From the NCBI GenBank assembly GCA_022800935.1, contig JAAWRH010000014.1, positions 1 through 64,000 on the forward strand: 64,000 nt of DNA. Direction: 5' to 3'. Position 1 is the first letter of the stretch, and each line of letters begins with the position of its first letter. Below, in pieces: positions 1 to 7,004 of the stretch. Origin of the DNA: Oscillospiraceae bacterium (GTDB lineage: Bacteria > Bacillota > Clostridia > Oscillospirales > Ruminococcaceae). The notes below the pieces were generated by a model, which saw only the letters and a program-made list of their open reading frames with translations, had not been told where the DNA came from and made no database searches. A program made the position numbers and the translations under genes.

Positions 1-4
1 GGGG

Positions 5-48
5 CATAGTGAACCTCCTGGTTTTTTGTTGGTGGTACTTCAATTATA
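5..48 (-). promoter_or_regulatory. Promoter and RBS of a gene leaving the window on the left
   Basis: Read on the minus strand there is a TATAAT -10 box (43-48), then an AGGAGG ribosome binding site and an ATG at 7-5 followed by one visible codon. A gene therefore begins here and runs off the left edge; its product cannot be told. No clear -35 box is visible. Confidence 0.5.
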
Positions 49-156
49 CCATGTTCGCTATGCTCTTTTCTTTGTCCTATTTCATTTTACAATGAACCGT
101 TTATTTGAAATCCCATACTTTTTCCTGAGATGTCCAGAAAAACAAAGGCTTCCATC

Positions 157-185
157 TTGTCATTTTTCTTTTTTTTATTTATAAT
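157..185 (+). promoter_or_regulatory. Promoter of the rpn-like gene
   Basis: TTGTCA (157-162), 17-base spacer, TATAAT (180-185), ending 39 bases before the ATG of the Rpn-family gene. The spacer is nearly pure T. Confidence 0.6.
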
Positions 186-224
186 AATGATATAGCAGGG
201 CAATCATGAAAATAAGGGGCGCAG

Positions 225-1190
225 ATGGGAATGATCATGACAGCAGAAAGGGACATGACAGAAGAATTCAGGGCATTTGCGAAGAAAACCGTAAAGGATT
301 CCGTGTTCCGGGACCTATTCGGGAACCGCAAATACGCCCTTCAGCTATATAAAGCCCTCCACCCAGAGGATACGGAGGCCACCGAGGAGGACGTCAGCAG
401 CATCACCATCGACAACGTCCTCTCCGACCAGCTTTACAATGATTTGGGCATGCTGGTGCGGGGGACGCTCCTCATCCTGCTGGAGGCACAGTCAACGTGG
501 TCGGTAAATATCATCATACGCATACTGCTGTATCTGGCCCACACTTGGCACAGGTACATTGAAGAGACCAATCAAAACCGTTACGGAAGCAAAAGGTTAC
601 AGCTCCCCCAGCCGGAATTTTATGTCATTTATACCGGCAGCCCCAAGGACAAACCGGAATGGATTCACCTGTCCGACGAGTTTTTTCATGGGGATTCGCG
701 TTTTATCGAGATGAATGTCCGGGTGCTCTGTGGGAGCGGCAGCGGTGAGGATATTGTCAGCCAATATGTGCATTTCACTACCGTGTACACAGAGCAGGTG
801 AGGAAATACGGCAGAACACGGAAGGCGATTTTGGAGACAATACGCATCTGCCGGGACCAGGATATTTTAAAGGAATATCTGTCAAGCCGGGAAAAGGAGG
901 TAATCGGAATTATGATGGCATTGTTTGATCAGGAACGGATTATGGAGCAATATATGCGAGAATACGGGGATGACCGTGAACAAATCGGAATCCAAAAGGG
1001 CGAGCAGATTGGAATCCAAAAGGGTGAGCAGATTGGAATCCAAAAAGGTGAAAAAATCGGAATTAAAAAAGGCGAACAACAGGCTATCCAAAAAATCATT
1101 CACACAATGTCAATCAATCTCTCAAATGAAGAAATAGCGGAACTGCTGCAGATTCCCGTAAAAGACGTAGAGTTATCAATGGAAGACTGA
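225..1190 (+). CDS. Rpn family recombination-promoting nuclease / PD-(D/E)XK transposase-like protein
   Basis: 321 aa, typical length for the Rpn/PDDEXK_2 family of DNA-cutting, RecA-independent recombination factors now linked to phage defence. The N-terminal part (about 1-220) carries the family pattern: a KDSVFRDLFG start, the NDLGM acidic position and the LLEAQS motif that supplies the ExQ catalytic residues. The tail has four near-identical octapeptides (GIQKGEQ-type, about 252-283), common in this family. The start ATG is preceded by AAGGGG at good spacing; two more in-frame ATGs lie just inside. It stands alone, convergent with the ABC permease, with a shared terminator. An internal ribosome binding site is annotated separately. 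Confidence 0.85.
   Translation: MGMIMTAERDMTEEFRAFAKKTVKDSVFRDLFGNRKYALQLYKALHPEDTEATEEDVSSITIDNVLSDQLYNDLGMLVRGTLLILLEAQSTWSVNIIIRILLYLAHTWHRYIEETNQNRYGSKRLQLPQPEFYVIYTGSPKDKPEWIHLSDEFFHGDSRFIEMNVRVLCGSGSGEDIVSQYVHFTTVYTEQVRKYGRTRKAILETIRICRDQDILKEYLSSREKEVIGIMMALFDQERIMEQYMREYGDDREQIGIQKGEQIGIQKGEQIGIQKGEKIGIKKGEQQAIQKIIHTMSINLSNEEIAELLQIPVKDVELSMED
912..1190 (+). CDS. Candidate internal rpn product (RpnS-like, 92 aa)
   Basis: A full Shine-Dalgarno AAGGAGGT (894-901) sits inside the rpn-like gene, ten bases before an in-frame ATG at 912 (a second ATG follows at 915). Translation from here gives the last 92 residues, including the octapeptide repeats, without the nuclease core. In E. coli, small in-frame products of rpn genes have been reported to inhibit the full-length toxin-like nuclease. 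Function here is inference from position, signal strength and that precedent. Confidence 0.4.
   Translation: MMALFDQERIMEQYMREYGDDREQIGIQKGEQIGIQKGEQIGIQKGEKIGIKKGEQQAIQKIIHTMSINLSNEEIAELLQIPVKDVELSMED
978..1073 (+). repeat. Four 24-bp tandem repeats inside the rpn-like gene
   Basis: Units start at 978, 1002, 1026 and 1050 and encode E(Q/K)IGI(Q/K)KG. The first three differ at only a few bases; the fourth is more diverged. The period keeps frame, so unit gain or loss would change only the length of the tail. Confidence 0.9.
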
Positions 1191-1214
1191 GGTAATCGGA
1201 ATAATATGAAAAAG

Positions 1215-1250
1215 CGATACCCACCCTCTATATGCTGAAGGTGGGTATCG
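1215..1250. terminator. Bidirectional terminator between rpn-like gene and ABC permease
   Basis: Perfect 11-bp stem CGATACCCACC / GGTGGGTATCG with a 14-base loop, T-rich on the plus side and preceded by A's that become U's on the minus strand. It lies between two convergent genes. Confidence 0.8.
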
Positions 1251-1258
1251 TTCTGCTT

Positions 1259-3217
1259 TTACGGCAGCACATTCCGCTTCATGGTGGTGTAAGCCATTAC
1301 AATATAGATTGCGTAAATCAGGAAAAACAGTGCAAGCGTCACTGCCAGGACCATCAACGGTCCTCCTGCGCCATACAAAGACCCCGGATCGGTGAGGTTG
1401 GCAAGGTTCAGGATAAAGGCGCCGCTGATTATCAGGGACGGCAGAACCGGCATTGCATAGTAAATGGTAAACTGCTTTCTAAGGGCGTTCTGCATATCCG
1501 TTTTCCCCATACCCAGCTTGTGGAGAAGGGAAAACTGCCTGCGGTAGCGTTCCGTTTCACTCAGCTGCTGGATCGTCAGAATGGTGGCGGCGGTCATGGT
1601 GAGCACCAGGGCCAGGTAGTAGAGGGGGAATACAATAGTGGCGATGCTGGAGGCCATTTCTTTCTCGTCCTCCGACCGGATGTAAAAAAGAACTCCCTCG
1701 TCATCCTTATAGCCCTCTATCTTATCGCGGAATCGTGTTTTTACCTCCTCGTAAAAATCATCCCCCATATGTTCAGGGGTTTTGATGGAATACATCCTGT
1801 GGTCAACAACACAAGTTTCGGCTATTTCGTCCGGCACCACAAGGATATATTCCCCGCCGTTGACATTCCATAGGTACTGGGCAAAAATTTCCGTTTGGAT
1901 GCCGCCGAATTCCAGAACCGTATCCCCCACTGGGATGGGCTGGTTCCAGTCCTTCAAAGCGCTGGCAATATATTTTTGGCACTGGAGCAGATACGTTCCG
2001 GGCTCCAGCGTCACCGCCGGGTAGCCCAGTATTTCCCGCAGTGCAGCGTAGTCGGAAAATGCCATCACCGCGTCAGAGCTGTAAAATTCGGGAATCCACA
2101 TTTCTTCCTTGATGTATTTCGATAAAATACGTGAATCTTCCGCGGAATCCCGGAGGCAGATGTTGTATTCCCAGGAGCATTCCGACGGGATGCGTTCCTC
2201 TATAAAGTCCACTGTATCGCGGAAATATTCCGCCTGGGGATTTTGGGTGCTGATCATCAGATCAAAGCAGGCGTTCTGTTCATAGCGGTTTTCAAATATG
2301 AACCGGAAAATCAGCCCTGTCCCCTCTGAAATGATGGTGGCGGTAAACAGCAGGGAAATGGTAGCCATTAAAACTCCCATAGCCGCCAGCTTTGCGGAAA
2401 GGGTGCGGAACACAAGGAGCGTCTGCCCGCCGTATTTCTTTTCGGCGTGTTTCTCAAAATAAGCGGGAACCCCGGAGGCAAAGCTGGCAAAGAATCCGTA
2501 CAGGAAAGCAATAATCATCCCCGCTCCGATAATCCCTATCGCCAAATCCCCCGCCATAATGAACACAGTGCCGGCGATTCCCAGTACAATCGAAACAATA
2601 AAGGCCCTTTTCCGGCGGACACCATTTTGGATGGCCGCTTCCTCGTTGCGGCGTTCAAAGTAGATGAGGTCATAAATCTTCATGGAACGGATGCGCTTTC
2701 TGCTTTTCCGCTGAGCCAAAAGGTAAATCAGCAAAAAATACGCCAGTGTCAAACCCAGGGCGGGCATAGAAAAAACAAAGGAAAAATGGTACGCCTTTCC
2801 GAAAAGGGCAAGCACCAGTGCCCGGAGCGCCTGGTAAACCAGATTGCCCAGCAGAACGCCGGGAACCAGTGCCGCGCCGCCTACAATGAGGTTTTCCTGG
2901 AAGAACATTTTAGCAACCTGTTTATTTTCCAGCCCGATAAGGATGTAAGTCCCAAGCTCCCGGCTCCTGCGGGAAAGCATGAAATTGGTGGTATACTGCA
3001 CCAACCAGGAGATAATGCAGACCACCACAAGGCTTGCCAGGACAATGATCAAAGGCATTGTGCTCATCATTTTGCTGAGGACGCGCATTTCCTGTGAAAA
3101 CACGAGCCCGTTAAAGGCATAAATCAAGGCCGCGGTTATGATAATGGTGACAAAGTAGACCAAATAATCCCTTGCCTGGCGTTTGGCGTTGCGCATGGAA
3201 AGGCTAGATAACGTCAC
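1259..3217 (-). CDS. BceB-like ABC transporter permease (FtsX family)
   Basis: 652 aa, the usual length for BceB/VraG-type permeases that detoxify cell-wall-active peptide antibiotics and pass flux information to a histidine kinase. The N-terminus has a membrane segment (about 18-38), then an FtsX-like block of helices (about 55-160, 205-245, 285-310), a large extracellular region (about 310-520) and three C-terminal helices (about 530-640), matching the 10-TM BceB plan. The likely start is GTG at 3217, preceded by a GGGGGC-type RBS; it overlaps the end of the ATPase gene by 14 bases, which implies translational coupling. An ATG at 3196 is the alternative. It is last in the bceRS-bceAB-like cluster. 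Confidence 0.85.
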   Translation of the reverse strand: MTLSSLSMRNAKRQARDYLVYFVTIIITAALIYAFNGLVFSQEMRVLSKMMSTMPLIIVLASLVVVCIISWLVQYTTNFMLSRRSRELGTYILIGLENKQVAKMFFQENLIVGGAALVPGVLLGNLVYQALRALVLALFGKAYHFSFVFSMPALGLTLAYFLLIYLLAQRKSRKRIRSMKIYDLIYFERRNEEAAIQNGVRRKRAFIVSIVLGIAGTVFIMAGDLAIGIIGAGMIIAFLYGFFASFASGVPAYFEKHAEKKYGGQTLLVFRTLSAKLAAMGVLMATISLLFTATIISEGTGLIFRFIFENRYEQNACFDLMISTQNPQAEYFRDTVDFIEERIPSECSWEYNICLRDSAEDSRILSKYIKEEMWIPEFYSSDAVMAFSDYAALREILGYPAVTLEPGTYLLQCQKYIASALKDWNQPIPVGDTVLEFGGIQTEIFAQYLWNVNGGEYILVVPDEIAETCVVDHRMYSIKTPEHMGDDFYEEVKTRFRDKIEGYKDDEGVLFYIRSEDEKEMASSIATIVFPLYYLALVLTMTAATILTIQQLSETERYRRQFSLLHKLGMGKTDMQNALRKQFTIYYAMPVLPSLIISGAFILNLANLTDPGSLYGAGGPLMVLAVTLALFFLIYAIYIVMAYTTMKRNVLP

Positions 3218-3962
3218 TGATATCGCCCCCCATCATTGCCAGAACATTGAGGATTTCATGATAGGAATCAGTCCGTGCCCTGTTCCCCCGCAGCAGCTCG
3301 TTGAAGACGCGCCCGTCCTTGAGGAACAGCACCCGCGAGGCATAACTGGCGCTGTAGGCGTCGTGAGTGACCATAAGGATTGTCGCGCCCATGCCCCGGT
3401 TCATCCGGGTGAAGAGTTCCAGCAGGTTTTTGGACGCCTTGGAATCCAGCGCGCCGGTGGGCTCATCGGCCAGTATGAGGGACTGTCCGGCCACCATGGC
3501 CCTGGCGCAGGCGGCCCGCTGCTTCTGTCCACCGGACACCTGATAGGGAAATTTGTTCAGGATATCAGTGATTTCCAGCCTTTGGGCTGCCTCCCGCACC
3601 TGTTTTTGGACGGAACCGGGGTTGGTATAGGTGAGAGACAGGGCAAGGCCGATGTTCTCCTCAATGGTCAGGGTATCCAGCAGGTTAAAGTCCTGGAACA
3701 CAAAGCCCAGCCGTTCCCGCCGGAACCGGGCAAGCTCCTTTGAGGACAGCTCCGAAATATCCACTCCGTCCAGCAGGATTTTCCCCGCGCTCACGGTGTC
3801 AATGGTGGAAATGCAGTTGAGCAGGGTTGTTTTTCCGCTGCCCGACGCCCCCATAATGGCGATAAACTCGCCATCCTCCACATCAAAGCTGATCCTGTCC
3901 AGGGCTTTGGTGACATTGTTGGCGCTTCCATAATACTTTTCGATGTTTTCAACCTTCAGCAT
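3204..3962 (-). CDS. BceA-like ABC transporter ATP-binding protein
   Basis: 252 aa ATPase of the peptide-antibiotic exporter family. Visible motifs: Walker A GASGSGKTT (about 39-47), Q-loop FQDFNLL, signature VSGGQKQR, Walker B LILADEPTGALD and the H-loop VTHD. It pairs with the FtsX-like permease that follows with a 14-base overlap. The 276-base gap to the kinase gene holds a BceR-type inverted repeat, so the transporter pair probably has its own inducible promoter controlled by the neighbouring response regulator. Substrate cannot be told from sequence; bacitracin- or lantibiotic-type peptides are the family norm. Confidence 0.9.
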   Translation of the reverse strand: MLKVENIEKYYGSANNVTKALDRISFDVEDGEFIAIMGASGSGKTTLLNCISTIDTVSAGKILLDGVDISELSSKELARFRRERLGFVFQDFNLLDTLTIEENIGLALSLTYTNPGSVQKQVREAAQRLEITDILNKFPYQVSGGQKQRAACARAMVAGQSLILADEPTGALDSKASKNLLELFTRMNRGMGATILMVTHDAYSASYASRVLFLKDGRVFNELLRGNRARTDSYHEILNVLAMMGGDISDVI

Positions 3963-4056
3963 ATAATATCTGATGCCTCCTTAACAATTTGTTTTTCTCT
4001 GTGACATAAGGATACACCAAAATCCCCTCCGGTTGTAGCGAACTCATATTGATTTA

Positions 4057-4074
4057 TCTTACACTTTTGTAAGA
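4057..4074. promoter_or_regulatory. BceR-type operator upstream of the ABC transporter
   Basis: Perfect inverted repeat TCTTACA-CTTT-TGTAAGA. It fits the known BceR-like binding pattern TNACA-N4-TGTAA and lies about 95 bases before the ATPase start, where BceR-type regulators bind. It links the two-component system to the transporter. Confidence 0.75.
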
Positions 4075-4102
4075 TTACCTTTGCTTGACAAGGGAAAACA
4101 CG

Positions 4103-4167
4103 GTTTTTGGGGCCGGCCAGCAAAGGCGTTGTTGATATGAGACAGGCAAAAAATGGCCCCCAAAAAC
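4103..4167 (-). terminator. Long inverted repeat between kinase and transporter genes
   Basis: Arms GTTTTTGGGGCC (4103-4114) and GGCCCCCAAAAAC (4155-4167) enclose about 40 bases. On the minus strand the structure follows the kinase gene and is followed by CGTGTTTTCCC. It may end or reduce read-through from the regulator operon before the transporter promoter. Confidence 0.4.
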
Positions 4168-4238
4168 GCCGAAAGCTCCCAAAGCGGCTCCGGCGGCGCG
4201 GCGACGTTGGAGTTTGCTTTGGGGCGGGTCTGCCCTTG

Positions 4239-5243
4239 TCACGCAAAGGCATCCATCGCTGGGAAAACAAGGGTGACGTCCGTCCCCTGGCCTTCCTCGG
4301 AATCCGCCTGAATCTGAATTTCCAGGAATTCCGTCAATTTCCGGCATAGATACAGCCCCATACCGGTGGAGCCTCCCCTTGTCCTTCCGTTGCTCCCCGT
4401 AAAACCCCTATCGAAAATCCGCGGCAGCTCATGGGCTGGGATACCGATGCCGTTGTCCGCCACGGTCAGGCTCACCTGTTTACCCGCCTGCCGGGCTGAC
4501 ATGGTGATAACGGGACTCTCTCCCCGATAGCGGACCGAATTCTGAAGAAGCTGTCCCAGAATAAAGCATATCCACTTTTTATCTGTATAGACGACGCTGT
4601 CCAGCCCCTCTGTCTCAATCCGCACTCCTCCCTGCATTAACAGTTCCTTATGGTTTTGTATCGACTGGGAGACAAGCTCCTCCAGGGAAAAAGGCCGGAT
4701 GACAACATCCTTTTCCGGGCTGCCGGCACGGGCGTAGAACAGGGCCCGCTCCACATGGGCCTCCATCTGGCCCAATTCATGGGAGAGCTTTTTACGGATT
4801 TCCCCACCAGCGTTCCGGCAGATCAGGCGGGCGGCGGTGATAGGGGTCTTAATTTCGTGGACCCAGCTTTCCACATACTCCTGGTATTCCCGCTGGGCGG
4901 CTTGGGCGTCGGAGACCGCGCCGATCATCGACCGGCCGGAACGCCGGAGCATTTCAAGCAGTTTATCCTCATAGAGGTCCCTGGCAGGCGGGACGCACTC
5001 GGAGAAAAGATACTTTTTGTCCAAGCCGTTCAGTATGGCTTCCAGCTCCCTTAAACGGGTACGGCGTCTGAGAAAATCCATCGCCTGCATTGTCGAAGCG
5101 GCTAAGGCCGTCACAATCATCAGAATGACGATCACGCCGGTCTGCGTCCCGGTGGCGGAAAGGAACAGCGCCGCCGCTGCCATAAAGGAAGCCCAAAAGA
5201 GGATACCCCTCATACGGTCAGCCAAAAATTCCTGTAACGTCAT
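4239..5243 (-). CDS. BceS-like sensor histidine kinase (intramembrane-sensing)
   Basis: 334 aa. Two membrane helices near the N-terminus (about 13-30 and 33-52) with almost no extracellular loop, the mark of BceS/VraS-type intramembrane kinases that sense through a BceAB-type transporter. The phospho-acceptor His lies in the VHEIKTP H-box, followed by the N-box NSVRYRG, G1 DNGIGIP and G2 GSTGMGLYL of an HATPase domain. Its start overlaps the response regulator stop by four bases (ATGA type), so the two are one operon. The transporter genes downstream are the presumed sensory partner. Confidence 0.9.
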   Translation of the reverse strand: MTLQEFLADRMRGILFWASFMAAAALFLSATGTQTGVIVILMIVTALAASTMQAMDFLRRRTRLRELEAILNGLDKKYLFSECVPPARDLYEDKLLEMLRRSGRSMIGAVSDAQAAQREYQEYVESWVHEIKTPITAARLICRNAGGEIRKKLSHELGQMEAHVERALFYARAGSPEKDVVIRPFSLEELVSQSIQNHKELLMQGGVRIETEGLDSVVYTDKKWICFILGQLLQNSVRYRGESPVITMSARQAGKQVSLTVADNGIGIPAHELPRIFDRGFTGSNGRTRGGSTGMGLYLCRKLTEFLEIQIQADSEEGQGTDVTLVFPAMDAFA

Positions 5244-5914
5244 AACTGATACCCCATTCCCCGCCTTGTTTTAATGCACCCCGGCAAACCCAGGTTGTCC
5301 AGCTTTGCCCGGAGCCTTGTCATATTGACGCTCAGGGTGTTGTCGTCAATATAAATCTGGCTGTCCCACAGCGCGTCGATCAAATCCGCACGGGGGACGA
5401 TTTTCCCCTCATTGGCAAGAAGGTAGGAGAGGATTTTCAGCTCATTGCGGGTAAGCTCCTCTGTTTTTCCGCCTGCGGTTACAGTGCCTTTGGACAGGCT
5501 GACCTTCATCCCGCATCCCTCTATTACATCCGGCTCCAAGGTTCCTGAGCTCCGGCGGAGGACAGCCCGCACCCTTGCCAGCAGTACGGGGATATTATAA
5601 GGCTTTGTGATGTAATCATCCCCGCCCAGGCTCAGGGCGCGGTACTCGTCCATAGCAGAATCCCGGCTGGTGACAAAGATGATGGGGACGCTGCTTTGGC
5701 GGCGGATTTCCCCGCAGATCAAGCTTCCGTCCCGGTTGGGAAGCCCCAAATCCAGGAGGATTAAATCCGGCTGCTTTTCTCTAGCCTGCCCCGGAACATC
5801 TGTAAAGTCCTGGACAGGGACAGCCTGATAACCTTCATTTTCCAGCAGGAGGGACAGCTCGTCCCGGATCACTGCATCATCCTCTATAATCATGATTTTC
5901 TGCATTTTCTTCAC
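5240..5914 (-). CDS. BceR-like OmpR-family response regulator
   Basis: 224 aa. Receiver domain (about 1-118) with the acidic pair EDD, phospho-Asp in LILLDLGLP, the T/S position in FVTSR and Lys in ITKPYN; C-terminal winged helix (about 130-222) with the GxGY-type ending MGYQL. It is the first gene of the regS-regR pair and likely binds the TTACA-N4-TGTAA site in front of the ABC transporter genes. Length and domain order are standard for the OmpR family. Confidence 0.9.
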   Translation of the reverse strand: MKKMQKIMIIEDDAVIRDELSLLLENEGYQAVPVQDFTDVPGQAREKQPDLILLDLGLPNRDGSLICGEIRRQSSVPIIFVTSRDSAMDEYRALSLGGDDYITKPYNIPVLLARVRAVLRRSSGTLEPDVIEGCGMKVSLSKGTVTAGGKTEELTRNELKILSYLLANEGKIVPRADLIDALWDSQIYIDDNTLSVNMTRLRAKLDNLGLPGCIKTRRGMGYQL

Positions 5915-6112
5915 CCTTCATCCCTAGCCTATCTATGGTTTTTCGCTATCATCATACAACAAAATATGAAACGAAGTGTGAACACAATGGCTGAAATTCC
6001 CTCTTTATATATTAAATGGTATTCGGTTACGCCACGTTTCAGTAACGTTTGATAAAATGGCCGGTAGTTTATCATAATTATCACCCTTAAATAGGGTATC
6101 ATATTTAAGGGA

Positions 6113-6141
6113 TTGACTATGACCAATATATTGACTATAAC
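6113..6141 (+). promoter_or_regulatory. Promoter of the 55-aa gene
   Basis: TTGACT (6113-6118), 17-base spacer, TATAAC (6136-6141). The ATG of the small gene follows 17 bases later, with a GAGGTG RBS in between, so the leader is very short. Confidence 0.65.
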
Positions 6142-6158
6142 ATAAATGAGGTGATACT

Positions 6159-6326
6159 ATGCCAGATTACAGAGAACTCTATCTAACGATGGTCAGAGAA
6201 ACGGAGAAAGCCATCAGCATACTGATTGATGCTCAGAAAAAATGCGAGGATTTATATATAAACTCCCAGGAACCGGAAATAAAGATTTTTGATAACAAGG
6301 TAGTTGATCCGGATTTGCCAAAATAA
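6159..6326 (+). CDS. Small conserved-type hypothetical protein (55 aa)
   Basis: Begins MPDYRELYLTMVRETEK and is rich in charged residues, with a likely amphipathic helix (about 5-35) and an acidic tail. It has its own near-consensus promoter and RBS. Short proteins of this look (M-x-DY-x-x-LY-x-x-L..., then an E/Q-rich helix ending in EDLYI) are common in gut Clostridia, but I know no function. No membrane segment or signal peptide is visible. It is divergent from the response regulator gene and followed by another small gene on the same strand. Confidence 0.6.
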   Translation: MPDYRELYLTMVRETEKAISILIDAQKKCEDLYINSQEPEIKIFDNKVVDPDLPK

Positions 6327-6381
6327 GCAATTTGCACTCTTTTCCATGTTGATATGATTCCCTAAGTTTTAGAAAAAAGGA

Positions 6382-6410
6382 TTGTATATCCCGCAAAACT
6401 ATGCTATACT
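6382..6410 (+). promoter_or_regulatory. Promoter of the 71-aa gene
   Basis: TTGTAT (6382-6387), 17-base spacer, TATACT (6405-6410), followed by an AGGAGTG RBS and ATG at 6440. Confidence 0.6.
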
Positions 6411-6439
6411 TTTTGTAGCATCAAAAAGGAGTGATATCC

Positions 6440-6655
6440 ATGGAAAAATTTATTTCCTATGAAAAGTGTTCCAAAAAGGAACGCCGCCTCCGTGACCGCC
6501 AGAAGCGGGGAAGCTGGAACGGGGTCAATCCCGTCACCCGCAGGTCGGAAAATCCAAAGGCATACAGCAGAGCAAAGCAGAATGCTTTGCAAAAGGCTCG
6601 GATATGGGGAGATGATACCTCGTATCCGAGCCTTTCTTTATCATTCAATGATTAG
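6440..6655 (+). CDS. Small basic hypothetical protein (71 aa)
   Basis: Starts MEKFISYEKCSKKERR and is strongly basic in the first 50 residues, with a WNGVNPVTR stretch. I recognise this as a recurring small-protein type in Clostridia (FISYEK-SKK...NPVTRK pattern) of unknown function; it may bind nucleic acid, which is inference from charge only. ATG 6440 was chosen because AGGAGTG lies six bases upstream. The last third of the gene is also a terminator stem, and its 3' end overlaps the convergent 54-aa gene by 15 bases. Confidence 0.6.
   Translation: MEKFISYEKCSKKERRLRDRQKRGSWNGVNPVTRRSENPKAYSRAKQNALQKARIWGDDTSYPSLSLSFND
6592..6635. terminator. Terminator inside the 3' end of the 71-aa gene
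   Basis: Perfect 13-bp stem AAAGGCTCGGATA / TATCCGAGCCTTT with an 18-base loop, followed by CTTTATC on the plus strand and by T's on the minus strand. It can serve both convergent small genes, but it lies before the stop codon of the plus-strand gene. Confidence 0.75.
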
Positions 6656-6805
6656 GTTTTCCGCCACAACCCCAAGGGCCTCCAATTTTGCCTTTGCCTT
6701 GCGAAGCTGATTATTCAGTTCTTTGTCCCTGTCTTCCGCCTTCTGGATTCTCTGCAAATCAGTATAAATATCAATCATAATTGCGGCCTGCTCTTTTTCA
6801 GTCAT
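6641..6805 (-). CDS. Small coiled-coil hypothetical protein (54 aa)
   Basis: Starts MTEKEQAAIMIDIYTDLQ and continues as one long charged helix with heptad-like spacing of L/I/A, so a short coiled coil is likely. An upstream in-frame ATG exists at 6820, but a full GGAGGT RBS sits seven bases before ATG 6805, which decides the start. A TTGATT-N17-TATAAT promoter lies upstream. No known domain; function unknown. Confidence 0.6.
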   Translation of the reverse strand: MTEKEQAAIMIDIYTDLQRIQKAEDRDKELNNQLRKAKAKLEALGVVAENLIIE

Positions 6806-6870
6806 TTCTCTTACCTCCATCTTTGTTCCCCCTTCTGTAAATTTGGATTTACAACTCTACCCATACTTTT

Positions 6871-6899
6871 ATTATACCATTAGAGCGCTTCAAAATCAA
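6871..6899 (-). promoter_or_regulatory. Promoter of the 54-aa gene
   Basis: Minus strand: TTGATT (6894-6899), 17-base spacer, TATAAT (6871-6876), about 65 bases upstream of the chosen start. Confidence 0.6.
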
Positions 6900-6958
6900 A
6901 TTCCAAGGAGAATGAATTTCTTTCTATAAACTGTTTTATTTCTCTGTTTGTACGCCAA

Positions 6959-6982
6959 AAGCCCTGGCAAATGCCAGGGCTT
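6959..6982 (-). terminator. Terminator of the decarboxylase beta gene
   Basis: Perfect stem AAGCCCTGGC-AAAT-GCCAGGGCTT, followed by TTTTGG on the minus strand, 22 bases after the gene's stop. Confidence 0.8.
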
Positions 6983-7004
6983 AAAATATCGGACAAATTC
7001 AGGC

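Noticed and set aside
882-1103. 73-aa minus-strand frame over the rpn repeats
   Set aside because: Repeat-derived antisense frame (LLDSN repeats) with no RBS or promoter.
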